From NCBI RefSeq assembly GCF_014898815.1, contig NW_026515516.1, positions 1,302,001-1,366,000 of the forward strand: DNA of 64,000 nt. Reading direction: 5' to 3'. A model generated the notes under the pieces. That model was not told the DNA's origin, did no database searches, and saw only the letters and a program-made list of their open reading frames with translations. Below, piece by piece: positions 8,701-19,200 of the stretch. The first letter of the stretch is position 1, and every line of letters begins with the position of its first letter. The position numbers and the translations under genes were made by a program. Origin of the DNA: Panonychus citri. Taxonomy: Eukaryota; Arthropoda; Arachnida; Trombidiformes; Tetranychidae.

Positions 8701-10858
8701 GATGAGAGACATCTAACTAATATCTAGTTTAAATCTCTCTGTGATTTTTGATAATCTTTTCTTGTAAAATAAGAAAAGAAACAAGATCATCATGAGAGAA
8801 ATACTCTTGAAAGGAAGGATTTTCTGATTGATGATAATTGTAGGGATTAGGATTAAGAGAGTTGGATTAAAATTGATAGGGTAAAACATGTTAAGTAGAA
8901 ATGTTTTTCTCTCTTCTATCCATCCATCTATCTATCTGTCTCTCTCATTTACTAATATAATTCATGAGAGTAACTGATTAAATTGATGGTCAACATAATC
9001 TTCTTCACAATCATCCGGCAATCATTCTGACCTTTTTTCTCCTTTGATTGTGAAAGTTTGTCATCTGATTGTGTGAAAATTGTACCTTTTAGGCTTGAAC
9101 TTTCATCGTTAATGTATTCATGTATATACCAAAAGGTTGATAATGTTGTCAGTTGATTATCATTGAAATGATTGTTTGTTATTGTTATTTATATATTGTA
9201 TTCTCCATCTTCAGTATCTTCTTCGTTTTTCTTAATACTTATCATCATCATCAGCATAATATGTATATCAGCATTTATCTTATTCTTTTATTCCCTAGAG
9301 GATATCTTTCATCTTACAATGAGAATACATCATCTTCATTGGTAAAATAAGCCCCTTAACCCAAAGACATCTTCACATTTACACACACATACATACACAC
9401 AATTGTAAGATGGACAAGAGGAAAAGTGTATATATGTGACAAAATATCATCATCATCATCATCTCAATATTTTAATTCTCTCAATCATCTAAATCTCAAT
9501 CTCTTTTACTTAATCTTTTTCTTCCCTTTTCTAACTATTGTTATTTATTTATAACTTTGAAAAAGGTATCACAATGATTATCCCATAAATAGGTAATATA
9601 TATGAATATATGTACATATAAAAGTTATTGTCAGGTAAATAGACACAATAGATAAAAATAAAGGACACTTACAATTTGGTACACAATGATATTGAACTTC
9701 CAGGTATTTAGGTGTTCCTGGACAAGGGTCACCAAACAAATTACTTGAGACAGTAGCATTACATTTTGATTTACCAGAGCATCTATTGAATATAATATAA
9801 GAATATATAATAATATTATGGATTAATAATTAATATAGACTGTCAAGAATAAGAAGAAGAAGAGTTTAGTTTTCTCTCATTGTCAAGATTAATAAACAAC
9901 ATGGGGATAAATATAAATAAAGGTAAAAAGAAAATCAGAAAACTTACCTGTCTTGCATGTTAAGATAAGATCTAAATGACATACAATTTACTCGAAGGTC
10001 CAATTTACCTCCATCATTGCAAATACTTAAACTAAAACGACCATAATTGGCTCGAACTAAATGAATTGATTCATTTGGTCTACATGAGAGACTCAGAACA
10101 TTTCCATCACAGGCATAGGTTGTTTTATACTCGATGTGACCTGAGAGAGATTATGATAATAAAAAATCATCATGGAATTTACATGAAAAAGAAAATAAAA
10201 ACAAAAGAAAGAAAATATTAGTCAACTAATATGATATGATAGAAAATAGAGAATGAGAAACAAATATACAAATTAAGCAATTTGTTTGGTTAATTCAAGT
10301 TCCGGATTCATGTTCACCCATGAAAATGAAGAAAACAAAGTAACAATGATAATATAACTTTGTTGTTTTATCCAATTGATTGACAGTCAACACATAGACA
10401 CGCAATTAAATTGCTAATGTTATTAAAATCTTACCTCGATCATTCCGGACAGGAGGTCGTAATGGTAAAGATTTTTCAGAAACAACTAATGGGTTTGAAA
10501 ATAATAACAGAAAAGGTAAAATAAATGAAGGAAAGGGAAATGGGAGAAAAAAGAAAAAAAATAAACAAAAAATGAATAAATAATATTAGAAAAATGAACA
10601 AACAAAAAATGATAGAAAAGAAGAAAAAATTTCCACAAGAACAATGAATCAATGATAATCTCTTGATCACAATACTACACTTGAAATTACACACAATCTA
10701 TTGAATGAAAAATTGAGTGAGTCAAACTTACTAGACTTTCTTGTTTCATCTTGAAACAATTCGGCAGCATTTGAATAAATCGTCGGTGAGAAATGAAGTA
10801 AGAAAGCAAGTGTAAGTGTTAAAGATGATAAAGTGACACAGAAATGGTGATAAGCCAT
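3301..10858 (-). CDS. Cirl: Latrophilin/Cirl-like adhesion GPCR (six-exon model)
   Basis: Adhesion-class G protein-coupled receptor, expected at the plasma membrane, where latrophilins sense ligand and force and signal through a tethered agonist exposed by GPS cleavage. My coding exons, in transcript order, are 10858-10732, 10485-10435, 10140-9948, 9782-9673, 6091-5760 and 5763-3301. All have GT/AG boundaries. Phases agree at the first four junctions (1/1, 1/1, 2/2, 1/1). Domain order is signal peptide, SUEL lectin, Ser/Pro linker, GPS copy 1, GPS copy 2, seven helices, long cytoplasmic tail. The last two pieces are contiguous in DNA but differ by one base in frame. Seen: SUEL, GPS and 7TM together, a combination known from latrophilins. 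Odd: no hormone-receptor (HormR) domain and no complete GAIN domain visible. It may therefore be a divergent Cirl paralogue rather than the one-to-one orthologue. Family assignment is firm; the exact protein is not. Confidence 0.82.
5760..6091 (-). CDS. Cirl: Receptor coding exon 5: Ser/Thr/Pro-rich extracellular linker
   Basis: Acceptor TTGGTTCAG opens an exon whose first two bases complete a Leu codon left by exon 4. It reads LAPTSSSSSPSSS, then a poly-Ser run, a short mixed segment (PIDARILRPSTKLIDRQIES) and a poly-Pro stretch ending PPPPPYSNNNKNDDGF. Such mucin-like linkers sit between SUEL and HormR in Cirl proteins. Here the frame stops at TGA (5762-5760) just as the GPS-7TM frame, offset by one base, opens. 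No good donor is visible inside the exon, so a one-base indel near 5775-5780 or a non-canonical splice must be assumed. Confidence 0.65.
7186..7530. repeat. Diverged intronic direct repeat, copy A
   Basis: Shares an ordered series of words with 9026-9405. These include GTTTGTC-(AT)CTGATTGTGTGAAAAT, AATGTATT, a GTCAG(C/T)TG segment, TTGTTATTGTTAT, and downstream TCCCTAGAG(C/G)AT...CTTTCATCT. Word order and spacing are conserved, with substitutions and indels throughout. Length about 350 bp. Confidence 0.6.
9026..9405. repeat. Diverged intronic direct repeat, copy B
   Basis: Second copy of the repeat at 7186-7530, same orientation, about 1.84 kb downstream on the plus strand and inside the same receptor intron. 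The shared core is clearest at 9056-9200. The left half is better conserved than the right half, which is interrupted by microsatellite slippage. Confidence 0.6.
9673..9782 (-). CDS. Cirl: Receptor coding exon 4: end of SUEL lectin domain
   Basis: A 110-base exon, phase 2 in and 1 out. It continues RCSGKSKCNATV, then the family hallmark NLFGDPCPGTPKYLEVQYHC. This completes the SUEL fold with the closing cysteines. It is very close to the same segment of other latrophilin SUEL domains. Donor AATT|GTAAGT. The next acceptor that keeps frame is 3.6 kb away at 6091. Confidence 0.9.
9948..10140 (-). CDS. Cirl: Receptor coding exon 3: first two thirds of SUEL lectin domain
   Basis: A 193-base exon, phase 1 in and 2 out. 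It encodes the N-terminal part of a galactose-binding SUEL domain. Recognisable family signatures are YACDGNVLSLSC, then IHLVRANYGRFSLSICND, then VNCMSFRSYL. The conserved cysteines sit in YAC, LSC, SIC and VNC. Acceptor follows CTCTCTCAG; donor is CAG|GTAAGT. In latrophilins this domain is extracellular and binds carbohydrate or protein partners; ligand here is unknown. Confidence 0.9.
10435..10485 (-). CDS. Cirl: Receptor coding exon 2: short spacer before the lectin domain
   Basis: A 51-base exon, phase 1 in and phase 1 out, translating as IVSEKSLPLRPPVRNDR plus one base. Acceptor CCCATTAG and donor GAG|GTAAGA are both good. It links the mature N terminus to the SUEL domain. No domain of its own. 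Confidence 0.7.
10732..10858 (-). CDS. Cirl: Receptor coding exon 1: start codon and signal peptide
   Basis: Forty-two codons plus one base. Starts MAYHHFCVTLSS, followed by a hydrophobic stretch (LTLTLAFLLHF) and a small-residue site near SNA-A at residues 29-32. This is a typical eukaryotic signal peptide for secretion-pathway entry. The donor reads TCTA|GTAAGT on the minus strand, leaving phase 1. The methionine is chosen because it directly precedes the hydrophobic core and the exon joins the lectin exons in frame. Upstream non-coding exons are possible but not visible. Confidence 0.75.
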
Positions 10859-12060
10859 GTGAGAATGAAAGAAGAATAAAGATTTTGGACAAAATATCCG
10901 AAGAAAACAAAAAGAAACAAAAAAAAACGAAGAAAAACAAAAACAATTAGATTGAAATTAATCAATTAGTGGATGTATGGAATTAGTAATTAGTCCATGG
11001 TAATTGATGAATCCATTTTGGTCAATGTTAATTTCCCACAAAATTGTCCACTAGAGTTAATAAGATAAGACCGGATTAAGAACATTAACACCGAATAAGC
11101 CGAAGAAAAGAAAAATAAGTAAACACAACACAGACACAAAGATGGAGACACAACTAGAGAAAAGAACAAAAATTATTCTTTTTTTCCACCAAACAAGAAG
11201 ATACAAGGAGAGAAGAAAAGAAAAAGAATATTCTTTTTGAAGAATAAAACAAAAATTGATCAACAATTAGTAGAACAAGAAGAAGAAGACAGTCTGTTGT
11301 TCTTGAGTCAGAATTAAACAATTAAAGATGATGTTGATGATGGAAAAAGTCATTGGATCATTGGATGAGAGAGAAAAGAAAAAAGAGAGAAAATAAAAAA
11401 AAAGAGAGATAAATTCTTTTCTCTTTAGAATAGAAAAATATAATCGAAAACAAGTCACAAAGATTTTTAAAAGAGAGAAAAAAGAAAGAGAAAAGAAAGG
11501 AAACCAGTTAGATATGAACAATGAAATAGTTTCCACCACTTATCATGTTTACAGCTTGAGATCCGTTTGGTGAATAAACTTAACCAAAGAAAAGAGAGAC
11601 AAATTCCTTTTCTCTTTCTCTCTTTTCCCTTAGTCTCCCTCTTACTTTTTCTTCGAAAGTCACTCCATCTGCCGGTTGGGTGGAATTCCAATTTGAGCGG
11701 AAATTACGATTTACATTTATGAGAAATTGTTTCTCATCGAAATGTTGAGATAACAAGAGTTATCACTTCGATTAAATATTAGTATTGTTATTAAGGTAAA
11801 GATGATGATGATGATGATGAGAGGAAGTAATAGATTACTGAATTGGAAATATCTCATGGGTGTTGTGAAGATGTTGAGTTTGGATTGGAAAGATAAACAA
11901 TAAGGTTCAGAAGGTAAGAATTTTTTTTTTTTGCTTCTCTGTTGGTTGTGTTGTTCTGATGAGAGATAATAATGAATCTATGGGATAGGAAGTGAAAGAA
12001 TTGCAGTGATGATGAAGATAAGGGGATGAGGATGATGATGAAAGGTGTTTGATTGGGTAA
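10859..12060. other. Spacer between receptor start and the tentative plus-strand gene
   Basis: Contains A-rich and GA-rich tracts and a somewhat less AT-rich patch at 11640-11710. If both flanking models are right the genes are divergent and this 1.2 kb would carry both promoters or 5' untranslated exons. No TATA box or initiator can be assigned from sequence alone. Confidence 0.3.
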
Positions 12061-14092
12061 ATGTGTAAGCAAATATTGTTACTATTGACCTCTGGAGACT
12101 CTGTTTCATCAAAGGGATCATCCTCATTATCGACAACTTTTTCTGGTAACTTATCAGTTTCCCTTAGGAGGAAGAAGAGAGAAATCAAGAAAAAAAAACA
12201 AAACTTTTCTCTTTCTTCATCTTCCTTTGTCTTTCTTTACAAGTTCCTGCCACCAAAAGTGAGAGAGAGAGAGAGAGACTTTGTCTTCCCATTCTCCTCC
12301 TCATCCTCATCATCTTGTGAGTTTTTATCAAGACCAAATAGATAACAAAGGCTAATAGACAATAGTGTCAAATGAAATTATCATTGAACCAAATACTGAG
12401 GATGAAAATGAAGATGAAGAAGAAGATGATGATGATAATGATAAGGCGAAAGGTAAAACGTTTGAAGAAACATTTTACCAATTGAGTTTCCTTACAATTA
12501 CCAATTGTTATCTTATTGTCATTAAAGTCCCTTTTTCATTATCATCATATGATGATAATGATGAGCTACAAATTGATCAGTAATTAAGTTTCATCCATTT
12601 ACTTTTATTTTTATATTTCCCATTGGATTACAATCAACAACAACAACAACAAACACCACTGAATCTCAATGTAATTTTTACCCAATTCAACCTCTCATCA
12701 TCCTTTATCATCATCAAGCTCACCATCAGCTCTCTCTCTCTCTCTTGCTCTCGGTTCCCTCTCATTTACTATTATTTATCTTGATGATCATAAATTGTTA
12801 CCAAATTTTCATCTTCTCTTCCATGTTTACCTTTACTCTTGATTCATCTCTGTTATTTTCATCATCACTTATCATGAAACCACAAGAAAAGTAAAAACCA
12901 TAATGTTGATGATAAAGGTAATCATGAAAATCAATTCAAATGCTGATAATCATTATGATAGTGAACGTTAAAAGTAAATTCATTAACATTTGGCTACATT
13001 TATCATCCTTATCCTTTACTATTATTATTATTGTTATTGTTGAATATATTATTCAATGATTACCCAAAGATTATCATGGTTATTATTTGAAACTGGCTTG
13101 TTGAACTGATTAATAGCAAAAATATATCAATGATAATGATAATCTAATCATGAATCTTGCTGTTTTTTTCTTGTATATAATTTTATTTGCAAGTTCAATT
13201 GATGGTTCAATGCAAATGCATGCAAACAAACATGAAAGGGTTTACAGGTAGAAATGATTTGAGAATCATCATAATCATGATAACGTATTTCAAATATTAT
13301 ATTATATCATTACTATTCATTGCATGGTTGAAATGGTAAGGTTTAAAGCAGAAAAACAAAACTCAGAAGCAAGAAAAATAAAAATAAAAATAAAACGAAA
13401 ACGAAAAAGAAAAAAAAATAATATGAAAAAAAAGATGATGAGGATAATGAGGATGAAGGCAAAGGTAAATTATCAACAAAATGACCGTGAAATTTATTTA
13501 CCTCCTTGCATAATATGATGAGGTTGATGATGATGAACTGAAAACAAAGAGAAGATGAAGTAAAGAAAAAAGCAAGAAGAGAAGAAACAAAAAGAAGATG
13601 AAAATGAAGACGAGAAAAGATGATAAAACTCAGGGTGTTCATGGGGTTTTATGTGTGTGTGAGAGAGAGAGAGAAAGAGAAAAGATAAATGATGATATTC
13701 AATGAGAAGGTATGAAAATGGTTCCATGATATTCATTATCTGGTAAAAGATAAATGGATAAAAAAATTGTGTCTCCAATGTGGTTGTACTTCCGGAGGAG
13801 TTGGGAACTTCCTCCCTGTGACCACCTCCACCCTCTTGAGCCCACAACATAATATATATACTAATGATTAAAGATTCTTTGGTCTGAGAAAAAAAAGAAG
13901 AAGATTTTTTCTCTCTCTTATGTTTTGGAAGAAAAAAGAAAACAACAAACTGAATCTTCATCTTCATCCTCATCACCATCACCATCATCATCATTATCAA
14001 CAAGCAGGTAGCTATTGTTTTTGTTGTTGTTGATGATGATGCTTTTTGTTTCTTACAGTGAAAATCAAGGTGAACCTACTGAAGTAACAATG
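12061..14092 (+). CDS. Tentative gene, 5' block: acidic and Ser-rich small exons
   Basis: Four pieces join in phase: 12061-12145 (Met start, exit 1), 12366-12452 (in 1, out 1), 13932-14007 (in 1, out 2) and 14059-14092 (in 2, out 0). Donors are CTG|GTAACT, AAAG|GTAAAA, GCAG|GTAGCT and ATG|GTAAGA. The third and fourth acceptors have strong pyrimidine tracts; the second is weak. The peptide runs SGDSVSSKGSSS, then SNEIIIEPNTEDENEDEEED, then KRKQQTESSSSS, then ENQGEPTEVTM. It looks intrinsically disordered; no domain or family recognised. The third intron is only 51 bases. Alternative: the 12092-12165 region also reads as an acidic minus-strand exon (DNEDDPFDETESPE) with an excellent acceptor. 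Confidence 0.33.
13770..13856. other. GC-richer patch with hairpin potential
   Basis: A stretch clearly richer in G and C than its surroundings, with GGAGGAGTT-GGG-AACTTCCTCC able to fold into a short stem with one bulge. It lies in an intron of the tentative plus-strand gene. On the minus strand it reads QEGGGGHREEVPNSSGS. Exon, structured RNA or regulatory element cannot be told apart here. Confidence 0.3.
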
Positions 14093-14574
14093 GTAAGATT
14101 AACAAGAAACAAATAACAACAACAAGCGTCTATTAATCAATCTCATCAACCATATCTTATTGGCTTGTCAATGAAGATAAAGGAAGAGGATTAGATTAGT
14201 AAAAGCCACAGAATAAAGGTAAATATCTGATTATATTCATGAGGATAACGATTAAGGGATGAAGATGATGGTTATTCCCAAGAAACAAACCTCCGTGACC
14301 AAATTGTTGTGACGAATTGAAAATAATGATCAGTTTTGTTTGAACAAATATTAACAGTGAGAGAAACAACAAGTTTCCAATGAGAAGATGATCAAGGTAA
14401 AAGTAAAGGTAAAGATTTTTTTTTTCTCTTCTTCTTCTTCTCCTCATCTTCTATCATCACCGAGAGGGTTTATCCTGTTTCCTTTGTACCTTGACCAACT
14501 GATGATGACCTTAAGGTTAATAAACACGAGGGTGGACCTTGTGTATTCTTACCTTGATTAGTGTTACTATTGTA

Positions 14575-15177
14575 CAGGTCGCTAGCAAATTCATTTGACC
14601 ATTTTTGACATTAATTTACTCTAATCAATCTATTAATAAAATTATTAATTAAGTACTAATTTTATTGGAAATTTATTCAAAAATTTAGATCCAAAATTTA
14701 TTTTTCATTTGGTTAATCAGTTTGGCCACAATTCGAATTTGAACAAAAAAGTAAAATTCGAATTGTTTTAAGCAAAATTTTTTTTGATCTCTAATAAAAT
14801 TCGTATGAATTATAGTAATTTACTGCTTTTTGGTCAGAATATAGAGATTGGCAAAAATTTTTAAAAATTTTTTATTTGAAAGTTTTATCTCATTTAGTTT
14901 TCGAAATATAATTAAATGAAATTTCACGATTTTTCAAACTCGAAAATCGAGCTCCGCCCCCATGTTAAATCTCCATAGAGAAAAACCAACCTAAAACTGA
15001 TCTTTTTGTCTCAAATCAAATTGCGGCCAAATGGTTCAATATTTTAATCAAATTTTTTTTGTATAATATTGTCGAAACATTTATCTATCAAATAGTATAA
15101 AAAAATCGAAAAAAAAATTTGATCTTCGCTGCGAAAATTTTGTTCGAAAATGGTCAAATGAATTTGCTAGCGACCTG
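14575..15177. mobile_element. TA-flanked miniature inverted-repeat transposon (Tc1/mariner-like)
   Basis: A 603-bp element with 31-bp terminal inverted repeats, perfect by eye, beginning CAGGTCGCTAGCAAATTCAT. It is flanked by TA on both sides (14573-14574 and 15178-15179). The interior is AT-rich with no transposase frame, so it is non-autonomous. TA duplication and a CAG-initial terminus are typical of the Tc1/mariner superfamily. Perfect termini argue for fairly recent insertion. Confidence 0.88.
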
Positions 15178-16193
15178 TATCTCTATGATTTTTTCTCTGT
15201 CCAACTTTTACCTTTCACCTTTTGTACTCTACTTGTTACTCATGTTCCCATTTTTCTCATCATCATCATTATCTCTCTCTTTCTCTCTCTCTCATTCTTA
15301 CCTTCATTATTTTCATCTTCTTCTCATCTTCATTTTGTCTTTCTCTCTCTTAACCAAACCTTTTTTTCTTCCCGCAAGCATTTTCTCATCTCTCTCTCTC
15401 TCTCTCATCCTCTTAACATGATGATAATGATAACTACCATTTACTATCACCTCCTACGGAATCATATCTCTCTCATTATAATGATGATTATTGTTATTAC
15501 TTATTTTCATCAAGATTCAGTTGATTAGTTTAATTGCAATGGTAATGATATTCATGAATCTAAGGTTTAGACTTGATCAACAATCATCACAAGAAACATG
15601 GAAACAATTACATGATAAATTTGGATTCTGATTTAAAGCATTAAAGTTTAACTCCAACGCCAGTAATTTATAATATTGAAATGATAATATAATGAATATC
15701 GTTACAATTTATTAAATATCCAGCTAATTGTGACTCATACATCAACAAAGATCTTCACACATTAATAATAAATCATCATTAATTATAAACAACAATCAAG
15801 TGACACTGAAACTTTTGTCGAGGTAAAAGTTATAAGTTAATTTTAGCTTTGAAATTTTAACAACATGATAAATGATGAACTTTGTTTCATTTTTCAGTTT
15901 ACTTCATGTTCAATTGATTAACTTTATTCATCATCATGAAATTGAATTTCTATCTCAATTTTTTCTCCTCAATCTAAACATTGATTCTGATCTGATTGTA
16001 AAAAAAGACATGACGATGAAACGACAAACTTTATAATCAAATGGCCTAAGGACGATGATGATGATGAAGATAATGATGATTTCCAAATGGTTGAAGGTTG
16101 AGTAGATTTCTCACTTTTATAAAATCAAAATTTTCTTTCATCTTCTCCATTTTTCTTACCTTCATCAATTTGGGCAAAATATTTTACAGAGAA

Positions 16194-16200
16194 CAGAGAG

Positions 16201-16265
<65 letters not shown>

Positions 16266-16272
16266 GATGATG
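16194..16272. repeat. Compound (GA)n-(TGA)n microsatellite
   Basis: Long GA run joined directly to ATGATGATGATGG. Produces a meaningless Arg-Glu or Ser-Leu open frame on each strand. Confidence 0.9.
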
Positions 16273-19200
16273 GTGAAGATGAAAAAATGTTTACCTTGTG
16301 AGGTCAATCATTCATAAATAGCCCAGAGCATTGTTAATATTTCCAGAGTGATTTTAAATTCTTAGGAAAAAATTGAATCATTTTGCTCCTGGAAATCATT
16401 TCTTAACCATGATAACTCAATATATTTCAAACGATTGGTCACCAAATACACACCCTTAGTTTTTGATTTACACCTGTGTCCATGATGATAACTGACCATT
16501 GGTTGATTGGATTACATGATTCAACTTTGAATGATTATCATGACAGAGTAAATTGAAAGATAAAGTTTCAAATAAAATGGATTTAGATGATAACAGAACA
16601 ATAAATTGATCAGGAATCGAAAAATATTTAAGTAAATCAAGTTATCACTTTGGTAATAACAACTTGAACAACTCTGAATGAGAGGAAAATCAAAGCTATT
16701 AGTTGACTATCATGGTAAAAGTTCATGGGAACTTTTTTTCCACCATCAAAATTATCGGAAAAATTGACATGATAAACTTTTCCAGACTCAAAGGTAACAT
16801 TAAATATTGACAATAGCCGATAATCTGATAATCAATACTGTTCAGGGTGAAAGAAAAATGAACATAATCACAATCATTATCTATCTCATCCTAACCATTA
16901 TCACCATGAACATTTCATCAGCTGTACTTTCATGATAACTAACATTGAACTACTTTATAGTGATTAATATGAAACAATAACTTAACAAAAGTTATAATCA
17001 ACATGATAATCGTTTTAATAATATTCAGCTTCTGAGTATCAGATAAAAATTCATGATAACTAATTGAATATTGTTTCATTGTGTTTCTTTATTAATATTA
17101 TCATGATTATTGTTTCATAATAATGATTATGGTGAAACAATAGTCATGTTAATTATCATGATAGTTTGGGTGTATTATCATGGGTTCCAATGTGTGTGTG
17201 TGAGTTGAACTCATTTGTATTTCATGGATTAAGATGAAAAAAAAAACAACAACACAAAGTTGAGAATCGATTAGCAAGGTAACAATAGGGAAGGAAGAAA
17301 AAATTGTTCGTGCAAATTAACGTTAATTTATAATGATCATGATACTAATCATCATGATCAGATAAGACTCATGATGATAATTAAACACGAAAAGGGATCA
17401 GAATCATCAGGAAACAATTGATTATCAGGGAAGGAAAAAAAATAGTGAATCAAATTCAATGAACAAAATATTAGTTACTAGTTATTAATATTATCCAATA
17501 TTTTCATGGGGTAAATTCAATATTAAATTCAATATTAAATTCATGGTAAACTTCATCATGGTAAAGTTCATAGGGAGAGATGATGAAAGTTCAATAGGAA
17601 GATATTAGTTATTATATTAATTGTCTCTATCAACCAAGTCAGTATCATCATTAGAAGTTAATTGAATTTAAATGGAATAGAATTGAAACTTTTTTTTTCT
17701 TCATTGATTTCTTCAGAAGTTCAGTGATAAAATACCATCAACATTGAGACTGAAGGAAAGTTCATAAGAGTAATCAGGAAGATTGATATTCTTTATCAGA
17801 TCTCTCTTATGAAATATTGTTCAATCTATTGGTAGATAATATTATCATGAATCTGAATTTCTGGTTATCCCTCTTCTCTCATAGTCTTCTCTATGTTTCA
17901 GTTTTATTTTCCATTTCCGGTTTCCGGATATTCTTTTGAAAATCTTTTGCAATCTCTTCAGTTTTAAAATGTAGCTAAGTTCTGAAAAGTTTGAATTGTG
18001 AATTCCAAATACTCTGAATTAAGATGAAAATCGCTTTTTTATAACTTTGTTAACTTCCTTCCGTTTAGCATTTAACTTTAAATTTTCATCATGTATCATT
18101 ATCTTCATGATTATTAATATTTTATTAGTAACTTATTATGATTATTATCATCAAGATGAAGATGATAATTCCTGAGCAAATGCTAAAAAAACTTAGAGAC
18201 TTTATCATGAAACCTTTTTGTTATCTCCATCTACTGTAGTAATATCTTCATCCTTATCTTCATATATCATCATTATTATTATACTCAATTCCGTTTCCTT
18301 TTCTCTCTCTCTCTCTCTCCCAACGAAAATGAATGCGTTAAGTTAACTCAAAGAGAAGATGATAACAATGATAGAGAACAAGAAAAAGTTCTAGTTGTTG
18401 TTGTTGTTGTTCAGAATGATGGTGATGATAATAAATACATGGAATAGTTTCATATTTCATGGTGCAAGAAAAAAAGTTCCAACTGAAAGTGGAGTCTTTT
18501 TTTATTTATATATTTATTTTGACAGAACTTTTTTTCACCCCTTGTACTCTATTAGTTATTATTATCATTTCTCACCCACCTCTACCTTCATAACAACAAC
18601 AACAACAACCACCACCACCATCACTCAGTCAATCCTCCTCCCCACCACCACCACCATCATCATCAACTTTTTACTTTGGTTCACTCCCTTTACTCAGTTG
18701 AGTTAATATGTTATCATGTTATTTATTTATCTATTTATTACTATTTCATCCTTCAGATTATTACTTGGAAAAAAATAAACTTGATGAACTTTAGGAAAAT
18801 AAAAAAAAGTTTCATATAATTTTCATCAGATTCATGATGTTTATCATCAACCTGAAAGCGCAGGGAAAAAAATTTACCGTTTTTAACATGTTATCCTCAA
18901 AGATGATAATGATGATGATGCTGAGATGAATTGAAAAGGAGAAAATGAATTTTCATTATCAATGAATATCATGTTACGATAGTAATCAGAAAAGATGATG
19001 TTGATGATAATTAAAATTAATAACAACAATTATATAGATGAAATTGTAAGATATTAAACAATTTATCTTAATATTGTCAGAATTATCTAAATATCAAATC
19101 AAATAGGAATTTTTTTTTTGCTCTTCTTTCTTGTTCTGAATAAAGAAACAGTTGAAATTACAGTTAAATTTTCATGGGATGAAGATGAAGATAATGAAGA

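Larger units (their letters stand above)
6094..9672 (-). other. Large intron of the receptor gene
   Basis: Between donor AATT|GTAAGT at 9672 and acceptor at 6092. Composition is microsatellite-rich intronic sequence. I searched the minus strand for HormR (Cys/Trp-rich) or GAIN-like exons and saw none. It contains a diverged direct repeat (7186-7530 and 9026-9405) and short GA and CAT runs. If missing receptor exons exist they should lie here. Confidence 0.6.

Noticed and set aside
11907..12188. Minus-strand acidic exon DNEDDPFDETESPE
   Set aside because: Excellent acceptor but the following GTCAAT is a poor donor and no partner exon was found; kept as an alternative under the plus-strand model.
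13494..14003. 169-codon minus-strand frame
   Set aside because: Mostly Met, Phe, Ser and His runs from ATG/CAT and GA tracts; only its GC-rich middle is kept as a separate observation.
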